From positions 1 to 64,000 of the forward strand of contig JANXRW010000019.1 in the NCBI GenBank assembly GCA_025356655.1: 64,000 nt of DNA, read 5' to 3'. The notes under the pieces were generated by a model. That model searched no databases and was not told the origin of the DNA. It saw only the letters and a program-made list of their open reading frames with translations. This stretch comes from Betaproteobacteria bacterium (GTDB lineage Bacteria; Pseudomonadota; Gammaproteobacteria; Burkholderiales; SHXO01). Positions 21,201 through 36,200 of the stretch are shown piece by piece. Positions within the stretch are counted from its first letter, which is position 1, and each line of letters begins with the position of its first letter. The translations under genes were made by a program, and so were the position numbers.

Positions 21201-24200
21201 CCGCCCCGTCGCTCACCCAAAGCTGCGAGGAGGCAATGAAGTAGAGGCGCGGCCCCAGGGGCGTCTTCACCACGGTGAGGTTAGTGGGCGGATTCGCCCC
21301 AAAATCCTGTAGCTCCGTGGGGTTCGCACCGTTCGTGTCCGTCATGAACAGCCCGCGGTTGACGCCGTCGGGACTGGCCACGAAGGCGATCCGGCTGCCA
21401 AAGGCGGTGAGGTCCGTGGGGCTCGAGCTCACGGTGTTGCCAGGCAGGGTGAAGACCCCTCGAGAAAAGCCGCCAAACCGGATCCGCCTGCCCGCCGTGT
21501 CGGTCTGGCCGATATTGGCCACCAATTGTTGGCTGCCAGCCGCGTCCACCGTGACCTGCCAGAACTCGCGGCCCTGGCGGGCAACGAGGGCGGTGTTCGG
21601 ACCCGAGGGGGCATCTTGAGCCGCGAAGTACACCTTGCCCGCCAGGTAGGTGAGGCCGTCGGGGGCCGCCGCCGAACCGATGCCGGCGGAGAGCTGGAGC
21701 AGGTTGGTGCCGTCGTACTCGAATACCTCGCGCTCGCCCGCTGCCGCCTGGGCGGTAAATACCAGCTTCCCGCCCGCGTCGATCAGCCCGGCGGGCGACG
21801 AGATTGCGAGCGCCGAGAGCGCGGTGGGAGCAGCGTCGGTGGCCGGAGCAAAGGAGTAGAGCGTCGGCGTACCCGCGTTGTTACCCACGAAATACAAGGT
21901 CTTCCCGACCACGGTCAAGTTCAGCGGTGCCAGGTTGCTCGTGCCGGGGACTACTGCCACGGCGTTCGTGTCCGCGTTGACCATCCAGAGCGAGTTACCG
22001 TTGGCCCCGTCAACCGCGGTGAAGAAGGCACGGTCGCCCAGTCGCGTGGAAGCCTGGTTGGTGCCGAACCCGAGCGTCTCGCCGCCCGTGAGCGTGAGTT
22101 GGGTCACACCGGAGTCCGAGGACGAAAGGACCAGCTTACCGCCCACGGCCGCGACGCTCACGCTGCTCAGGCCCAGGGCTGCGAGCTTCGATTGGAACAG
22201 GGCGGCGAGGTCGGACAAGCTGCCCAGGCCGGTGGTGGACGCACGGTCCAGGTTGACGTTAAACGGCAGGGCCTGGCCATTGGCCTGCAGGACCTGGAGG
22301 CGCAGGAACAGATCAGCCGGCGGCTGCCCTGACTGCGGGGTAAGAGCCGCCGTGCTGGTGACGGCCACCACGGCCACCGAGTTCTGGGCCACCGTGTTGG
22401 TGCCGGCAAAGCCCAGGCTCTCGGCACCTGCGAGGGCGAACTTGAAGATGGCAGGATCGTTGGAGCTAAACACCAGCCTTCCGGCCTGCGCCTTGGCAGT
22501 CACGGCGTCGGCGGCAAAGCCATCGCTGTGGAGCACCGGGCCGAGCAGCGCATTGATGCGATCGGCCAGGGCGGCAAGTGAAACATCCGTGCCCTTGGCG
22601 AGCGTGACGGACAGGCTCACCGGCTGGGCCGCGCCAATGCGGAAGACCTGCAGCGTGAGCGCTTGGTCCGTGGCCAGGGTGAGCGATGCGGGCGCGGTGG
22701 CCGCGCTCAGCGTGACTTGCTCGGCGGACGCCTGGTCTGCCGAAAAACCGAGTCCCTGACCCGCGTGCACCACAATGCGCGCCACCGTGGGATCGCCGGA
22801 AGAAAATACCAGTGCGTTCTTCGCGGCATTCAAGTCGGCGCTAACCGGCACAGCACCGAGGATCGCGTTGATCCCCGCCTTCAGCGCCGTTAGGGAATTG
22901 AATCCGTCCGTCGCCGCCCGGGTGAGCGAGACGCTGAGCGTGGTTACCGTACTATCGGTCTTGAGCAGATCGAGGCTGAACTGATAGCTCACGTCCGGGT
23001 GCCCATTGACCGGACCGTTGGACCCGGCCGCCAGTTGGGCGCTTCCGGCCAGCCCCGTCAGGGAAGAGGGCGTGGAGCTGAGATCCGCCACCTTGACCGT
23101 GCCGATCGTCGTGCCGTCGGTCTTCCAAAGCTCCGCGGTGTTGCCGGTGGCGTTGGCGGTGAAGTACAGCGCGCCGCCCAGGTCCACCAGGTTGCTCGGG
23201 TTGGAACCCGATGCCCCAGGCGCCAGGTCCGCCACCAGGTGCATGCCCTTGGTCGTGCCGTCGGTTACCCACAACTCGTTGCCCGTCGAGGCGGTGTTGC
23301 CCGTGAAGAACAGCTGGCCGCCGGAAACCGTCATGTGGTCCACGAAACTGGGCGCGCTCACCGCCGTGGCAGCGCCCGGGGCATCGAGAAGCAACTGGGC
23401 CATGGCGATTCCCGAGGGGTCGCCTGCCTGTGCGAGGAAGCGTGCCAGGTCGAATTCCAGCACTTGTCCGGCGGTGACCTGCGCCTGGATGGAGTAGGTC
23501 CGGGCGAGCGTGCTGACCACGGACAGCGCGCGGCCGTTGACCACGTTGCCGCCCAGCGCCTGGAGGTCGCCCAGCCACTGCACCGCCACGGGACCGCCGG
23601 CGTCGTAGTTGATGGAGCCCTTCTGGTCCGCGCTGGTGCTGCCGTCCTTCCAGCCCAGGTAGTAGCCCGATCCGACGGCATCGGATCCGGTGCTCAGGCC
23701 AAAGTCCCAACTGCTCTGCAGCCCGGAGGTCAGGGCGCGCGTCGTGCCTACCCCGGTGATGCGATAGGTTCCATCGGCCAACTTGCGCAGTAAGAGCGGC
23801 GTTACCTGACCGGTTGCACCTGCGGCTACCGACCAGGTGGTCACTCGCCCGTCGGTGGTAAAGGCATCCCCCACGAAGATGGACCCACTGGCGCTATCCA
23901 CCTGTAGACGGTTCTTCAGCGCCTCGCCCACGGTCTGCACCGCGCCCAGCGTGGTCTGCGTGGTACCGCCGCTCGCGTGATTGGGGGCGACGAAGGTGTT
24001 GGTCACCCCGGGGCTCACGCTGATGTAGTTGCCCTTATCACCGGCGCCCAGCGTCGTGAACTGGTACCAGCGCTCGGACTGCCCGGTGAGCAGTTGCAGG
24101 TCGTTGTGGCCGCTGCCACTGAGATCGACGTTCTGGAACACGACGGGCCGGCCCGTCTCCGGATCCTTCAGGTAGTCGCCGCTGCCGGTGACCGTGAAGT

Positions 24201-27200
24201 TGGTCAGCGTGACGATCTGGTCCGCAGACGGCAGTGCCGGGGGCATGGAGGCGCCGTAGATTACATAGAGCTCGCCGCCCTGGGGGATGACGCTGGTCGA
24301 CGCGTAGTTGGCTCCTGGCGCGCCGATAATTATGTCGGAACGGCCGTCGCCATTGAGATCCAGGAAGGGCGTCTGCGGGAGCGTCCCGAAGCGATCGAAC
24401 TCCGACTGCCCCTGGATGGTGGAATCCGCCGATTTGAGGCTCAGGTCGTGGCCGCGCTTGGCAATGCCGTAGAACACCCAGGCCGTGCCGCGCTGGATGT
24501 CATCGAGCGTGGAGTCCCCGCTGGTGAGTGTGAGCGTGGGCTCGCTGATCAGCAGGTCGGCCTGGCCGTCACCGTTGAAATCGCCCGCGGTGGCCTGCAG
24601 TGCGCCGTTGTACAGGACCCCGGGCGCCAGGTTGGCGGCGACGTCGCGCCGCAGGATGATATCGGCGTCGTCAGGCCCGAGCAGCGAGATGCCGGTGACG
24701 GTGGTCGACGTCAGGCCAGCAAAACTCGCCCGTCCGTTGAAGATGAAAAGCCCGCCCTCGCGAGCGAAGCTTCCCAACGCGGCTTGGCCCTCTGCCGTGC
24801 GGCTCACCGCAAAATCCGCGTAACCGTCGTGGTTGATATCGCCCAGCGCGGAAACCCCGCCACCGAGGTAGAGATCCTCGATGATGAGCGTACTGCGCAG
24901 GCCTCCGCGGAAGGTGCGGTCCAACCAAATGTTGTCAGCGACCCCGGGTGACACCGGTGCCGCGCGCCCCGTGACCAGGTACACCCGCCCGACGTTGGGC
25001 GTGGCCGCGCCTGGCGTCGGACTGAAGCGCAGGTAATTGGCGTCGCTGAAGAGCAAGGCGTCCAGACCATTGCCGGTGACGTCGCCGGCGACGATCGCGC
25101 TCACGTTGGGCAGGTTGGAGATGACCGACCCCACGGTACGCGTGTCGAGAAGCCGGGCCACCTCAATGCGCCGCACGCTCGAGTTGGTGGTGTCGCGGAT
25201 GATATTGGCAAGAACGGTCACTGCGCTGACGTCGCGCTTGCCGGCGGCGATGCTGTTACCGGGGCCGTCACCCCAGACCGACTGGCCGGAATACACGGTG
25301 CCATCGCCACTGCCGTAGACGATGAATACATCCGCGTGGCCGTCGTCGTTCCAGTTCAATACCCCGTAGGACGTGATGCCAGGGAAGACGCGTGCGCCGC
25401 CAGGCCCCGTAAAGGAGACCCCGGCGTTGCCTGCGATTCCGGTGATCTGACGCACCCGCGTCTGACCCGGAATCGCACTGACCGCGTCGATCCAGGCTTG
25501 GTTGATGTGGTGCGGTAATTCGATGCCGTCCGCCCCGGTGGGGCCACCGGCGATGACCGTCAGCGTGGCGGTCCCGTTCTGTTCGTTCCGCAGGAACACC
25601 AAGTCCGAGTAGGCCTTGCCAGCGCTATCCGCACCGCGGATCTGGCCCATGCGCGAGGCGGGCACGCCGACGTCAGAGTCGATGACGATGTCCGCCACTT
25701 GCGTGACGTTCTGCAGGTCCTTCAACTGGGTTGGGCCCATCAGCAGGTAGCTGTTGGAGCCGGGCCCGTTGCCGTAGACCAGCGTGTCGCTTTTGTTGTC
25801 GCCGTTGAAGTCACCGAGCGCGACCACATGGGACAGTGCATTGCCGGTGGCCGCGCCGATCAGGCCGTAGGCATTGCTCAGGTCCGGCGTCGGATCGGTC
25901 GCGGGGTTGACGCCCGTCACGGGCGCTGGCCCGGCCGGCGGCGTCACCGGCGTGGTCATGTCCCAGAAGAAGGGCTGTGGCGGCAGCGTCGCGTCCGCGA
26001 TCAGGCCGGCGGGCGTGGGCTGGTCGTAGAGATGCTCCCCGGAATAGATGCGCAGCGCGTCTCCGGAGGCGTCAGCCACGCCCAGTAGCGTGAAAGTCCG
26101 AGTAATGCCATCGGCCCCCACGCGCGTGACCGTGCCGGCCGGGCCGAACAGGCTGTTGCGGGGTGCCAGCGCGGCATTGACGAAGTAACTGGCCTGCCCG
26201 GGTTCGAAGCTCAAATCCGCCGCCGGCGCAGGCGCCGTGAAACGGGCGTACAGGGAAGCCGCGGTGGAGCCGAAGTAAACCTGGACCACGGTGTGGAAGA
26301 GCGTGCTGTTCTCCGTGAGGCGGTCACTGCTCTCGGGGAGTGCAACCCCCAGATCATCATGTCCGTCGCCGTTGAAGTCCCCGATGCCGGCCCAGGTGCC
26401 AGGCTTCAGCGCCAGGGCGGCGGGCCCGTTGGGTGTGGCGCTGGGTTGCAGAAGATCGGCAATGGCGTGCGTACCCACGAGGGACGCACCACCGAAGATG
26501 AGGTAGTTCTGCGTGCCCTTCGGCCCGACGAGAAGGATGTCGTTGGCCGCCTGACCGGCCACGTGGCCCGCGTTTAGGAGGCTCAGGCTAGTAAAGTCCC
26601 CCGTGATGGTGCCGACGAGGCTTAGCCCACTGGGCGAGAGATCTGCCTTGTAAATGGACAGCGTCGCGCTGTCGGTTAGGATCCCGAACTCAGCCACGCC
26701 GGCGCCGGTGACGTCGCCCAACGCTGTGGCCGCGATCCCATTGAAGCTGCGGCTCGCCAGCGACACGCTGATGTCCGCGCTGGCCCAGGCGGCGGAACTG
26801 CGCCCGGCCACCAGGTCGACCGTGCCGCCGTGGGTGATCAGCAGGTCGCCGTAGGCCGGCACACCCGGTCCAGCATCGGCCTGCACGAGCACCGTGGGAT
26901 CAGCGACCGTCAGGTTCGACCCGCCCGCGGTGTCGATCTCCAGGCGGAGGTCCTCGGTTACGCGCCCCGCGGCGCGGAAGACGTCTCCGCTAAATTGCCC
27001 ATCATTGGCGAGCCCGGAGGCGTCGGTCACCGCGACCCCCGTCTGCTCGTTAAAAGTCCACTGCCCGACCAGCCCCGATTTGTCGGCAACGGTGGGGGAT
27101 GCCATGTCGCCGGCGATCTGATCGGCCGTACGCACGCTGTTCCAGAGCCGCACGTCAGAGAGCTGGCCCACGAAGTTCGCGTAGCCGGCGCTCGATTCCG

Positions 27201-30200
27201 AGGTCGTCCCGAAGAGCAGAGGATCGTTGCTGGTGAAACTGGGCACCAAGGCACTGGCCGGTACGGAAACCGACAGGGGCACGATCTGCCAGCTCACGGA
27301 ATAACTACGGGGGGTAAAGCTGGTGAGGTTGTGCCTCGCGCCGAAGGAACTGCCGCCCGCGGCGTCGAGCGGAAACACAGACCCCGAATTGAGGCTGTTC
27401 AGGCTGATCGCGCCTTGGTTTGCCGAGACGATGGCCACGTTGAAGAAGCCCTTGGGACCTCGCACCACGCCTTGGCCGCCGTCGATCCAACCCAAGAAGT
27501 CGTTGGCGCCCAACTTGTCCGTTCCGACCGTCAACCCAAAATCAAAGGACGCCTCCGCCCCGGCGGTGATCGTACGCGTTGTGCCCCAACCCACGGCCAC
27601 GTAGCCCACGAACCCGGTGTGCCGGAAAATAACGGGGGTCACCTGCCGAGGCCCGCCGGTAAAGTCGCCCGCGCCCACCGACCAGCGCGCGATGGTGCCG
27701 CCGCCCGGTGCCGCGCCGCTCGTATCCACGAAGGCATTACCCACGGCGGTGTCGGTGATGCCGTTCACGGGCAGGGACGGATTCGTCGCCACCTGCACGC
27801 CATTGATGTACAGGGCCAACTGCCCGGTTCCCCGGTCGAGCGTGGCCGCCGCGTGATACCAGTGGCCGGTCTGGATGCTGCCGACCGCAGACGACACGGA
27901 CTGCGCCGAACTGCCGGTGCCGGTGGCGAAGTGAAGGAAGCCCGCACTGTTGAGCCACAGCGAGTAGGTACGGTCGGCAGCGCCCGTGCCATCGCCCTTG
28001 AATATCAGCGGCGTCCAGGTGTTGTTGAAGCTATCGGCACGGAACCAGGTCTCGACCGTCAACGTATTGCTGGGCGCCAGCGCGCCCCCGGCACCCTGGG
28101 CGATGGATACCGAACCGTTGCCATTGAACTGCAGCGCCGAGGTACCTCGGGTGTTGACATACTCCAGGCGCAAGTCATGGTAGCCCTGGGTAAGACTGAG
28201 CGTCTGTTGTTGGGTGGCAGCGACGGGCGCGCCCGCGTTGTCCACCACCAGCACGCCGTCGATGAAGAGCCGGCTCGACGCCAAGGACTCCGTGGCGAGC
28301 GAGAAACTGCCGGCATGATCGGCGTAGAGTTTGCCCGTCCACTGCGCCGAGTAGTTGCCCTGCAGGCTGCTCAGGCCGTTGAATCCGAAGAACCCGTCCG
28401 CGTTCTGGACAATGTTGACGCTCGACTCCATCTGCGTGGTCGTGGGACCGAAGCCCTGCGCGCCGCCTACGAAGGCGGGCCCGGTGAAGGTTCCCTGCGG
28501 CGGCGGGGTGCCGTCGCCCGAGGCCACGCCCGCCGGTAAGTTCTCGCCGCCGCTGAAATCGTTGCTGTAGACGCGCGCCGAAGTGCCGCTCGTGCTGTCG
28601 TGTAGCGTCACGCCCACGTTGGTAAGGCCGAAGGACGCGCTCTTGCCGCCCTGCCAGCCGCTCCCGCTGGCGAAGAATTGGATGGTGACTGAGTCGCCCG
28701 TGTGCGCGATGTTCTTGAACGCCGCGTCCTTGCCCAGGTCGTAGAGCGAATCGGCACCGCCGCTGAAGGCGCGGTTGGAACCCGCCGCCAGCAGGACGCC
28801 CGAGGCGGGCACGTAGTCCTGCGCACTGCCATCGTTGGCGATGCTGTGGTTGAAGAGGCTCTTTCCATCCACGGTGACGTTGAACCGCGTGTCGCCCGCG
28901 TCACCCTTCCAGCCGTCGATGAACGCCGCCAGGAAACTCAGATCCAGGCTGTCGTGGGCACCAAGATTGTTGATGGTGAGCGTCGTGCTCTGGGTGCCCC
29001 CCACACCAGGGCCGCTGGTGTTGAACAGCAGGGAACCGGTCACGAACTCGCTGTTGCCGGCCGCATCCGTACTGGCGGCGTAGTCGAAGTACTTGCCCAG
29101 CAGGCCACCCGAAACCGGTATGAAATCGTTGTTGCCAGTGGCCACCGGGGTCAGGCGGGTGACGACGTGCCCTACCCCGGAGACCGTCACCGGACCCGTG
29201 GACTCGGGAATGAAGACGTCATAGTGACTCAGCAAGTCGATGGTGTGATCCACGGACGTGATGGGGCTCCAGTCCTTGCGGCCGTAGAGCAGGTACACGC
29301 CCTGGGCAGCATCCTTCGCATTCCCATCGCTATTGGTCAGCGCCACGGCGATATCGCCGATGCCATCGCCGTTGATATCCCCCACGCCCACGATCTGCGC
29401 GTGATGGTTGGCATCTCCCACCAGCGGGCTGGGGACCACCAGCGTGATGTTGCCGCGCTTGGGATCAAGCCCGGCCGCGGTACCGAAGGCAATGACCGCG
29501 TAGGAGCGAGTGATGAAACGGCCCGGCGTGGTGGGGATCTGGACACCGTCGCGTGCGGCGACCACCGCATCCTGGTAGGGGTCACCATTAATATCGCCCA
29601 GCGCGATCATCAGGGGCTGGCCGCCTAACTCGACCGAGGAGTAGGTGGGCGGCTCGGCTGCCGTCCCGGGGACGTTGATGGTATCGCCCAGCGGCGCCTG
29701 GAAGGCAATCCGGTAGAAGTGGGTGTTCTTGACCACCGAGGCGCTCGCCCCGCCCAGCATCTTGTTGACCACGTGCAACATGTAGTAGTCCGGAACCCCC
29801 GAGAACTGCTCGCGCGGCACGAGGTTCAAGCCAGTCTTACTGGTGTTCTCCGCGGCGAAGAGGTGGAACTCCAGGTTCTTCGTCGTTGCTAGAGCGGGCC
29901 CCGTGCTCTGCGGGAGCATCTCCTGCACCTGGATCATGTCGGCCGTGAGCGGCGCCTTGACGATCTTGCCGAAATTGTCCTTCGCGGTGGGCGCCTGGAT
30001 GATGTACCAGTCGCCGCCGTCGCCCACGTCCATGTTCAGGTCGTTGATAAAACTGCCCGCGCGCACCGCGGGCAGCAGCGCGCCCAGGTTAGGCGTGTCG
30101 TTGCGCCCCGAGATGCCGTTGCGGCTGACAAACTCGTAGGCATCGGGTTGCGGCACCGTGTCGCCGACGAGCAGGTTATTGCCCGAGCCCCCGGTGATCT

Positions 30201-33200
30201 GGTCGTTGCCCTTGCCACCCATGATGATGTCGGCACCGGCCCCGCCGTCGATCACGTCGCCGTAGGCGCTGCCGAATAGGCGGTCGTTGCCGTCGCCACC
30301 GTAGATTTCCAGGTGTGCCGCCAGATAGGCCTGGTCCTCGAAGTCGCCCGGCGAGAAGCCCCATTCAGTATCGGTGTTGGCAAACTTGAAGCCAGCATCG
30401 GCGTGCACCACGTCATCACCGGCGCGCGTATCGATTACCAGCTTGTCGACGTTCTGCGCCTGGAAGAAGTAATAGAGCTGCTTATAGATCGGTGCCCACA
30501 CCGTCAGGGGCGAGAAGTGCAACTGCGTGACGAAGGCGTCGGCGGCGTCCGCGGTCACCTCCAGGCCCTTGCCGGCTGCCCGTAGGCGCAACACGCCGTT
30601 GGGGAACTCCACCGTGATGAGGCCCGGCTTGAACACGTTGCTCTGCGCAGCCACCTGGCTGATGGCACTGTCGATGGCGCGTTGCAGCGCCTGCGCGAGG
30701 TCACCCGTGCTGCCATCGTTCTGGGTGTCCCCGTGGAGCAGCGTGACCGACAGCGACTCCCCCTGGTAGTGGAGGGTGAAGTGCGCATCGGCCGAGAGCT
30801 TCACTTCGGCCGGCTTCACCGCGTCGCCCGCACTCAGCACCTGCTCGGCCACCACGAACTGCTGGTTGGCCGTGTCCCACTGCAGCGAGGTGAATTCGTA
30901 GCGGTGCAGGAAGCGATCCCACTTCACCGCCACGAAATCCGGCACCGCCAGGCCCTGGCTGTCGGTGTCCCCACCGACGAACTTCACCAGGTTCGTTCCC
31001 GTGCCGCCGTCGATCAGGTCGCTGTAGCTGGGAATGAAGCTCTGGTCGCTATTGAGCAGCTTGGGTAGTTCATCAGGCAGGATCTGGAACGTGTCGTCCC
31101 CCGCGCCCCCGTAGAGCAGGCTGGGACCGTTTCGATTGTAGCCGCTGCTGATGACATCATTGCCCGCGCCACCGAAGATCCAGTCGTTGCCGCCCCCGCC
31201 TTGCAATACGTCGTTGCCCTCGCCGCCGATAATGACGTCACGGCGCTGCGTGCTGGGCGTCACCGACATGTCCTTGACCACCGGGGCGGAGCCGTCGCCC
31301 GTACTGAACGCCAGATCATAGGCGGTGGGTACGAGGTTCGGCGAGTCCACCTTGAGCAGGTAAGTCTGCCCGACGACCAGGCCCGAGAGGTCGAGGCCGC
31401 TCTGGCCGCCGCCGGAGAAGTCCTGTACCACGTGACCGTTCTGACTGCGCGTGCCATCGGCATTACGCGTGCTCACCTGGGCGGAGAGGGTGTAGGAGGC
31501 CGTGTTACCGCCCAGACCCGAGACGCGCAGGAAGTAATGCCCGACGGCCAGTCCCTGCAGGCTCACGGCCTGGGCCAGCGGGAAGACGGAACTGTCGGCC
31601 GTGGCCAGTACGTTGCCGCTCTTGTCGAGCAGTTCCAGGCCGAGGTTCTTGTTGTCGGCCGTCGTCGTGGTCACCAGCCCGATGCGGTCGTCGGGACCCG
31701 CCGCGGCGCTCAAGTCGAAGGCGAAGACGTCCTTGTCCTGGGCCGTGTCGATGGTGAGTCCGGTGATCTTGGACAGATCCTGGATGTTGTCGATCTGGTA
31801 GGCCGTTGCCGTAGTGTCGTGGGACAACACGCGCACCTGCGTGCCGCCCGCGCCCACACGGGCGCTCACCGAGTAGGCCAGCGGCGCGTTGGCCGCCACC
31901 GCCGCCGTCGCCGTTACGCGCAGGAAGTAGTTACCCGCGGCGAGTCCATTCAGGCCGGCGTTCAGGTCGCCCGTGGCCGGCGCCACGGTCTGCAGGACGT
32001 TGCCATCCTTGTCGAGCACCTCGATCTTGAGGGCTGCGGCCGGATCGGTTTTTGTGATGCCGACGCGGTCGCTGGCACCACCATCGCTGGCCAGTTGGAA
32101 CGAGAAATAGTCCGCGCTCGCCTGGTCCCCGATGGACAACCCATCCACGCGCGCCAGTGTGCTCGGGTCGCCCAGCGCGTAGGCCGTGGCGAGCCCGTGG
32201 TGGCCGCGCGCCGCATCCGTGCTGTCGGGGGTAATGGAGGACTGCGCCGGGCTCCCAGCGAAGGGCGTTCCATCGGCGTTGAACAGTTGCATGCGCAGCC
32301 CATCCTGCGAGGACAGGCTCGTCAACGTCACGTGCGCGTTGGCCAGTTGCTGGGCCGTCAATTTGAACCGATACCAGTCCGTGTCCGTCGGGCTGTCGAT
32401 GGTCAGGCGCTTGAAGACGACGTTGCCACCCAGCGCACCCAGATCGTAGGACTTGTCGCGGGTGTCGTTGCGGTTGGGCGCCTCGGTCTGGTCCGGCAGG
32501 ATGCTGCTGCCGGCCTTGATGGTCACGCGGTCATTGCCCGCGCCGCCGTCGATCCACACGCTCTTCTGCACCGTCGGACCGACGTTGATTACGTCATTGC
32601 CGGCCAGGGCGTCAATGATGATGACCTTGAAATTGCCTTCGGGCGGCAGCAGCCCGTTCTCCAACTGGATCGTGTTGGAGGTGACATCCCCCAGCGTGAC
32701 GTTGCTGCTGGCGTTGCTGGTGCCGTCGGCATTGACACTGCCGTCCTGGTTGGCGCCGCGCGCGGCGATGGCCTGCACGTCGAGCAGCGTATCCTCAGGG
32801 CGCCAGATCAGGTTCCCGTTGACGTCCTTGGCGGCGAAGTCCAGACGCACCGAGGCCGCGAACGTGAAATTCCCGTTGTTGTTGGTCAGGCGCGTGATCA
32901 GGTGATGGCCGTTGAGGAAACCCGGCTCGGTCACGTAGTCGACATTGATGATGTCGTCGAGGTTGGTGCCGGCGTAGTACCAGACCTGATCCCCGTAGGA
33001 CTGGGCGAACTGCTTCCAGGCATCGCCCCCCAAGCCGCCGTCGGCGGACACGAACGTGCTTCCATCGGACTTATAGAGGATGTCGTTGCCGCCATTGCCG
33101 TCCATGAAATCGACGGTGGTGCCGCCCCACAGCGCATCATCCCCGGTGGAGCCAAGCATGCGGTCCAGCCCCGTGTCCTCCAGCGTCAGGCTCGCATCGG

Positions 33201-36200
33201 TGCTCACCACGCCGTTACCGCCCGGGACGCCGTTGCCCGTGTGCAGGCCGCCTTGCGCATCGACGTAGACGCCGAAGGAGCCGAAATTGAATCCCAGCGT
33301 GGCGCCCTTGGCCACCGTGGACAGGGTGATCTTCCCGCCCTGCTGGCCGGCCACCACGGCCGCGCCGAGGCCGGCGCTGGAGAGCGCGGCGTTGACCTCG
33401 CCCACCAGATCGTCCAGCGAGGCGTTGTTCTGCGTGTCGGCGGCCAGCACCTTGAAGCGCACCGCCGCGGCCCCGTTGACGCTGAGCGCGATGTCCGCGT
33501 CGGCCCGCAGGCGCCCGTCGGCGGGGGCGAGGAAAGCGCCCACCAGGCTCGCCACCGTGCTCGCGGTGCCCGTGGCCGTCTGCCCCGGCGCGAAATGCAG
33601 CTGCGTGGCGGCGGAGTTCGGGTCTCTGGACCAGGCGTAGAGTTCGTTCGTGCCCGACCCACCAATCAGATCGTCGTTGCCCTGACCACCAAAGATCACG
33701 TCATGGTCGGCGTGGGTCCCGGTGCCCCCGAAGAGCATATCGTCGCCACCCATGCCGTAGATCAGGTCGCTGCCCGAGCCCCCATCGAGCCGGTCATTGG
33801 CGTTGGAGCCGATGATCAGGTCGTTGCCGGGGCCGCCGTCGATGACACCCACGTAATCATTGCTGCGCGCCACGAGCTTGGACACATCCAACCGGTAGAC
33901 CCCGCGCGCGGGATCGTCCCGCTGCAGGAACTCCAGGTCGTCGCTGCCCGAGCCGCCCTCGATGCGGAACTGCTGCACCAGGGGCGTACCGGTGGCGCTG
34001 AGCCAGGGCACGATGTACTCGCTGTCCTGCGCCAGGGTGGTGTCGCCGGAGACGGTCTTGAAATCCACGTGCAGCCAGCCATTGGCCGTCTGCCCCAGCT
34101 TGATGGTGTCCGGCGCGATGGAGCCGTTGATGAGCAGGATGTCCGTGGCATTGTCCGTCTTCACGTCCCCCAGCGCGCTGTCGCCGCCGAACCCGTCCAC
34201 CGTGTCGCCCTGCTTGTAGACGCGGCCCGTCATAGGGTCGATGGCCGAGGCATAGGTGTAGTTCGCACCCGTGCTCATCACCAGCAGGTCGACGCCCTCG
34301 CCGCCGAAGAGGGTGTTGTTGCCGCTCTGTCCGTCCAGATAGTCGCTGCCGCTCCCGCCCCACAGGATGTCGTCGCCGCCGCCGCCGAAAACCTGGTCGT
34401 CCCCCGACCCGCCGAAGAGCACGTCGTTCCCCCCGACGATGTCGCCGCGGTCATTGCGCGCGTAGTTCGGCCCGGAGGAATAGTCACCCGACAAGTAGTC
34501 ACTGCCATCGCCGCCGAAGAGCGCGTCGGCACGCAGGTTCCCGTAGAGCCAGTCGTTACCGCCATCGCCGTAGAGCTCGTCCCCGCGTAGCGCCTCCTCG
34601 GCCCGCAGGGCCGGGTCATTGGCCGCCCGCCCGTTGGCGTCGATGGCTGCATAGGCGTACAGGAAGTCGTTGCCCTCGCCACCATAGAGCCGCTGGCCCG
34701 CCTGCTGACCCTGCACCGCGCTGAGGTCGCCGCCCAAGCCCGGGTCACCCACCCGGCCCGCGTCGGCGAAGAGGTAGTCGTCGCCCGAGTCGCCGTAGAG
34801 CTGGTCGATGCCCGACCCGCCGTGAATGATGTCGTCGCCGGATCCGCCGCGCACCACGTCGTCGCCCGCATCGCCGAACACCAGGTCTTTGCCCGCGCCA
34901 CCATCCACGTAGTCGGATCCGCCCCCCCCGTAGGCACGGTCATTACCGCCGCCGGCGAAGATGAAGTCGATGCCGTCAAAGCCCGTCTGGTCCACCGGGG
35001 CGTAGGTAATGTTGGCACCGGCGTAGACCACGGTGCCCGCGTCCCCGAACAGCACGTCCGTGCCGTCGATCGCCGTACCTTCCACGGACTGGCCGATGAG
35101 CCAGCTGGGCATGATCCTAGGGACGTGGAATCCCGTCGGATGGAACGTCTCGTTCTGGTCCCAGCCGGGCGGATTGGAGAAGTCCGCGGCGTGACCCAGC
35201 GGATCGGCCAAGTCGGCGATCAGGGGGTCCAGACGGTGATCGAAGCTGCCGCCGAACATCAGGTCGTTGCGCCCGCCACCAAAGAGGGTGTCATTGCCAG
35301 TGCCACCAACGAGCACGTCGTTACCATCAAAGGCGCTGGTGGTGCCCGTTTCCGTGATGGTGGTGATGGCGCCCACGACGATGCTCCAGGTGCCGCCGTC
35401 GCCGAAGAGCGCGTCGTCACCCGTATTGCCCCAGATCGTGTCGTCCTGACCGCCACCGAAGATGACGTCGGCCCCGCCGTTGCCAAAGAGGTTGTCGTTG
35501 CCGTCAAAGACACTGGTCGTGCCCGCAACGGCGCTGACCTGCTGCCCGAGGTAGTAGGCCGTGCCGGTCCCGCCCAGGCTCACCGAGCCGGCGTCGCCCA
35601 GGAGGATGTCGTTGCCGCCCAGCAGGCTGCCCGCGTCCGGCGCGGCAGGGTTCAGGTCGCCTGCGATGAGGTCATTACCGCCGCCGCCGAAGATGATGTC
35701 GTTGCCCGAGCCGCCGCTGATGGAATCGTTGCCATCGAACTGGCTGGTGAAACCGGTGAGCAGGGAGGCCGCGCCCATCTGCACCAGCCCGCCATCGCCG
35801 AAGAGGATGTCGTTGCCGCCCGCGGCCACGCCCGTCTGCGCCGAGTTCCAGGCTTGGTCGCCGCCAATCTGGTCGTCGCCACCACCGCCGAAGATGATGT
35901 CGCTGCCGGCGCCGCCCACGAGGGTGTCGTTGCCGTCGTATTTGCCGGTGTCGCCCTGCGCGAAGACCACCAGGCCGACGGACATGAGCACCGTGCCCCC
36001 GTCTCCCAGCAGCACATTGTTGCCGGCCGCGCCCAGGCCCGCGGCGGGATCGCTCGCCGCCTCGTTGCCGCCGATGAGGTCATTGCCGCCGCCGCCGAAG
36101 AGCACGTTGTTGCCGGGCCCGCCGGTGAGCGTGTCGTTGCCGTCATATTGGCCGGTGAGACCGGTGTACTGGCCCCCCACCACGGTGCCGCGGTCCCCGA

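Noticed and set aside
31201-34590. 1129-aa plus-strand ORF antisense to the giant gene
   Set aside because: Shadow ORF produced by periodic RTX codon usage on the opposite strand; repetitive translation (e.g. repeated AAEDDVVA/VAA strings) with no recognisable domain.
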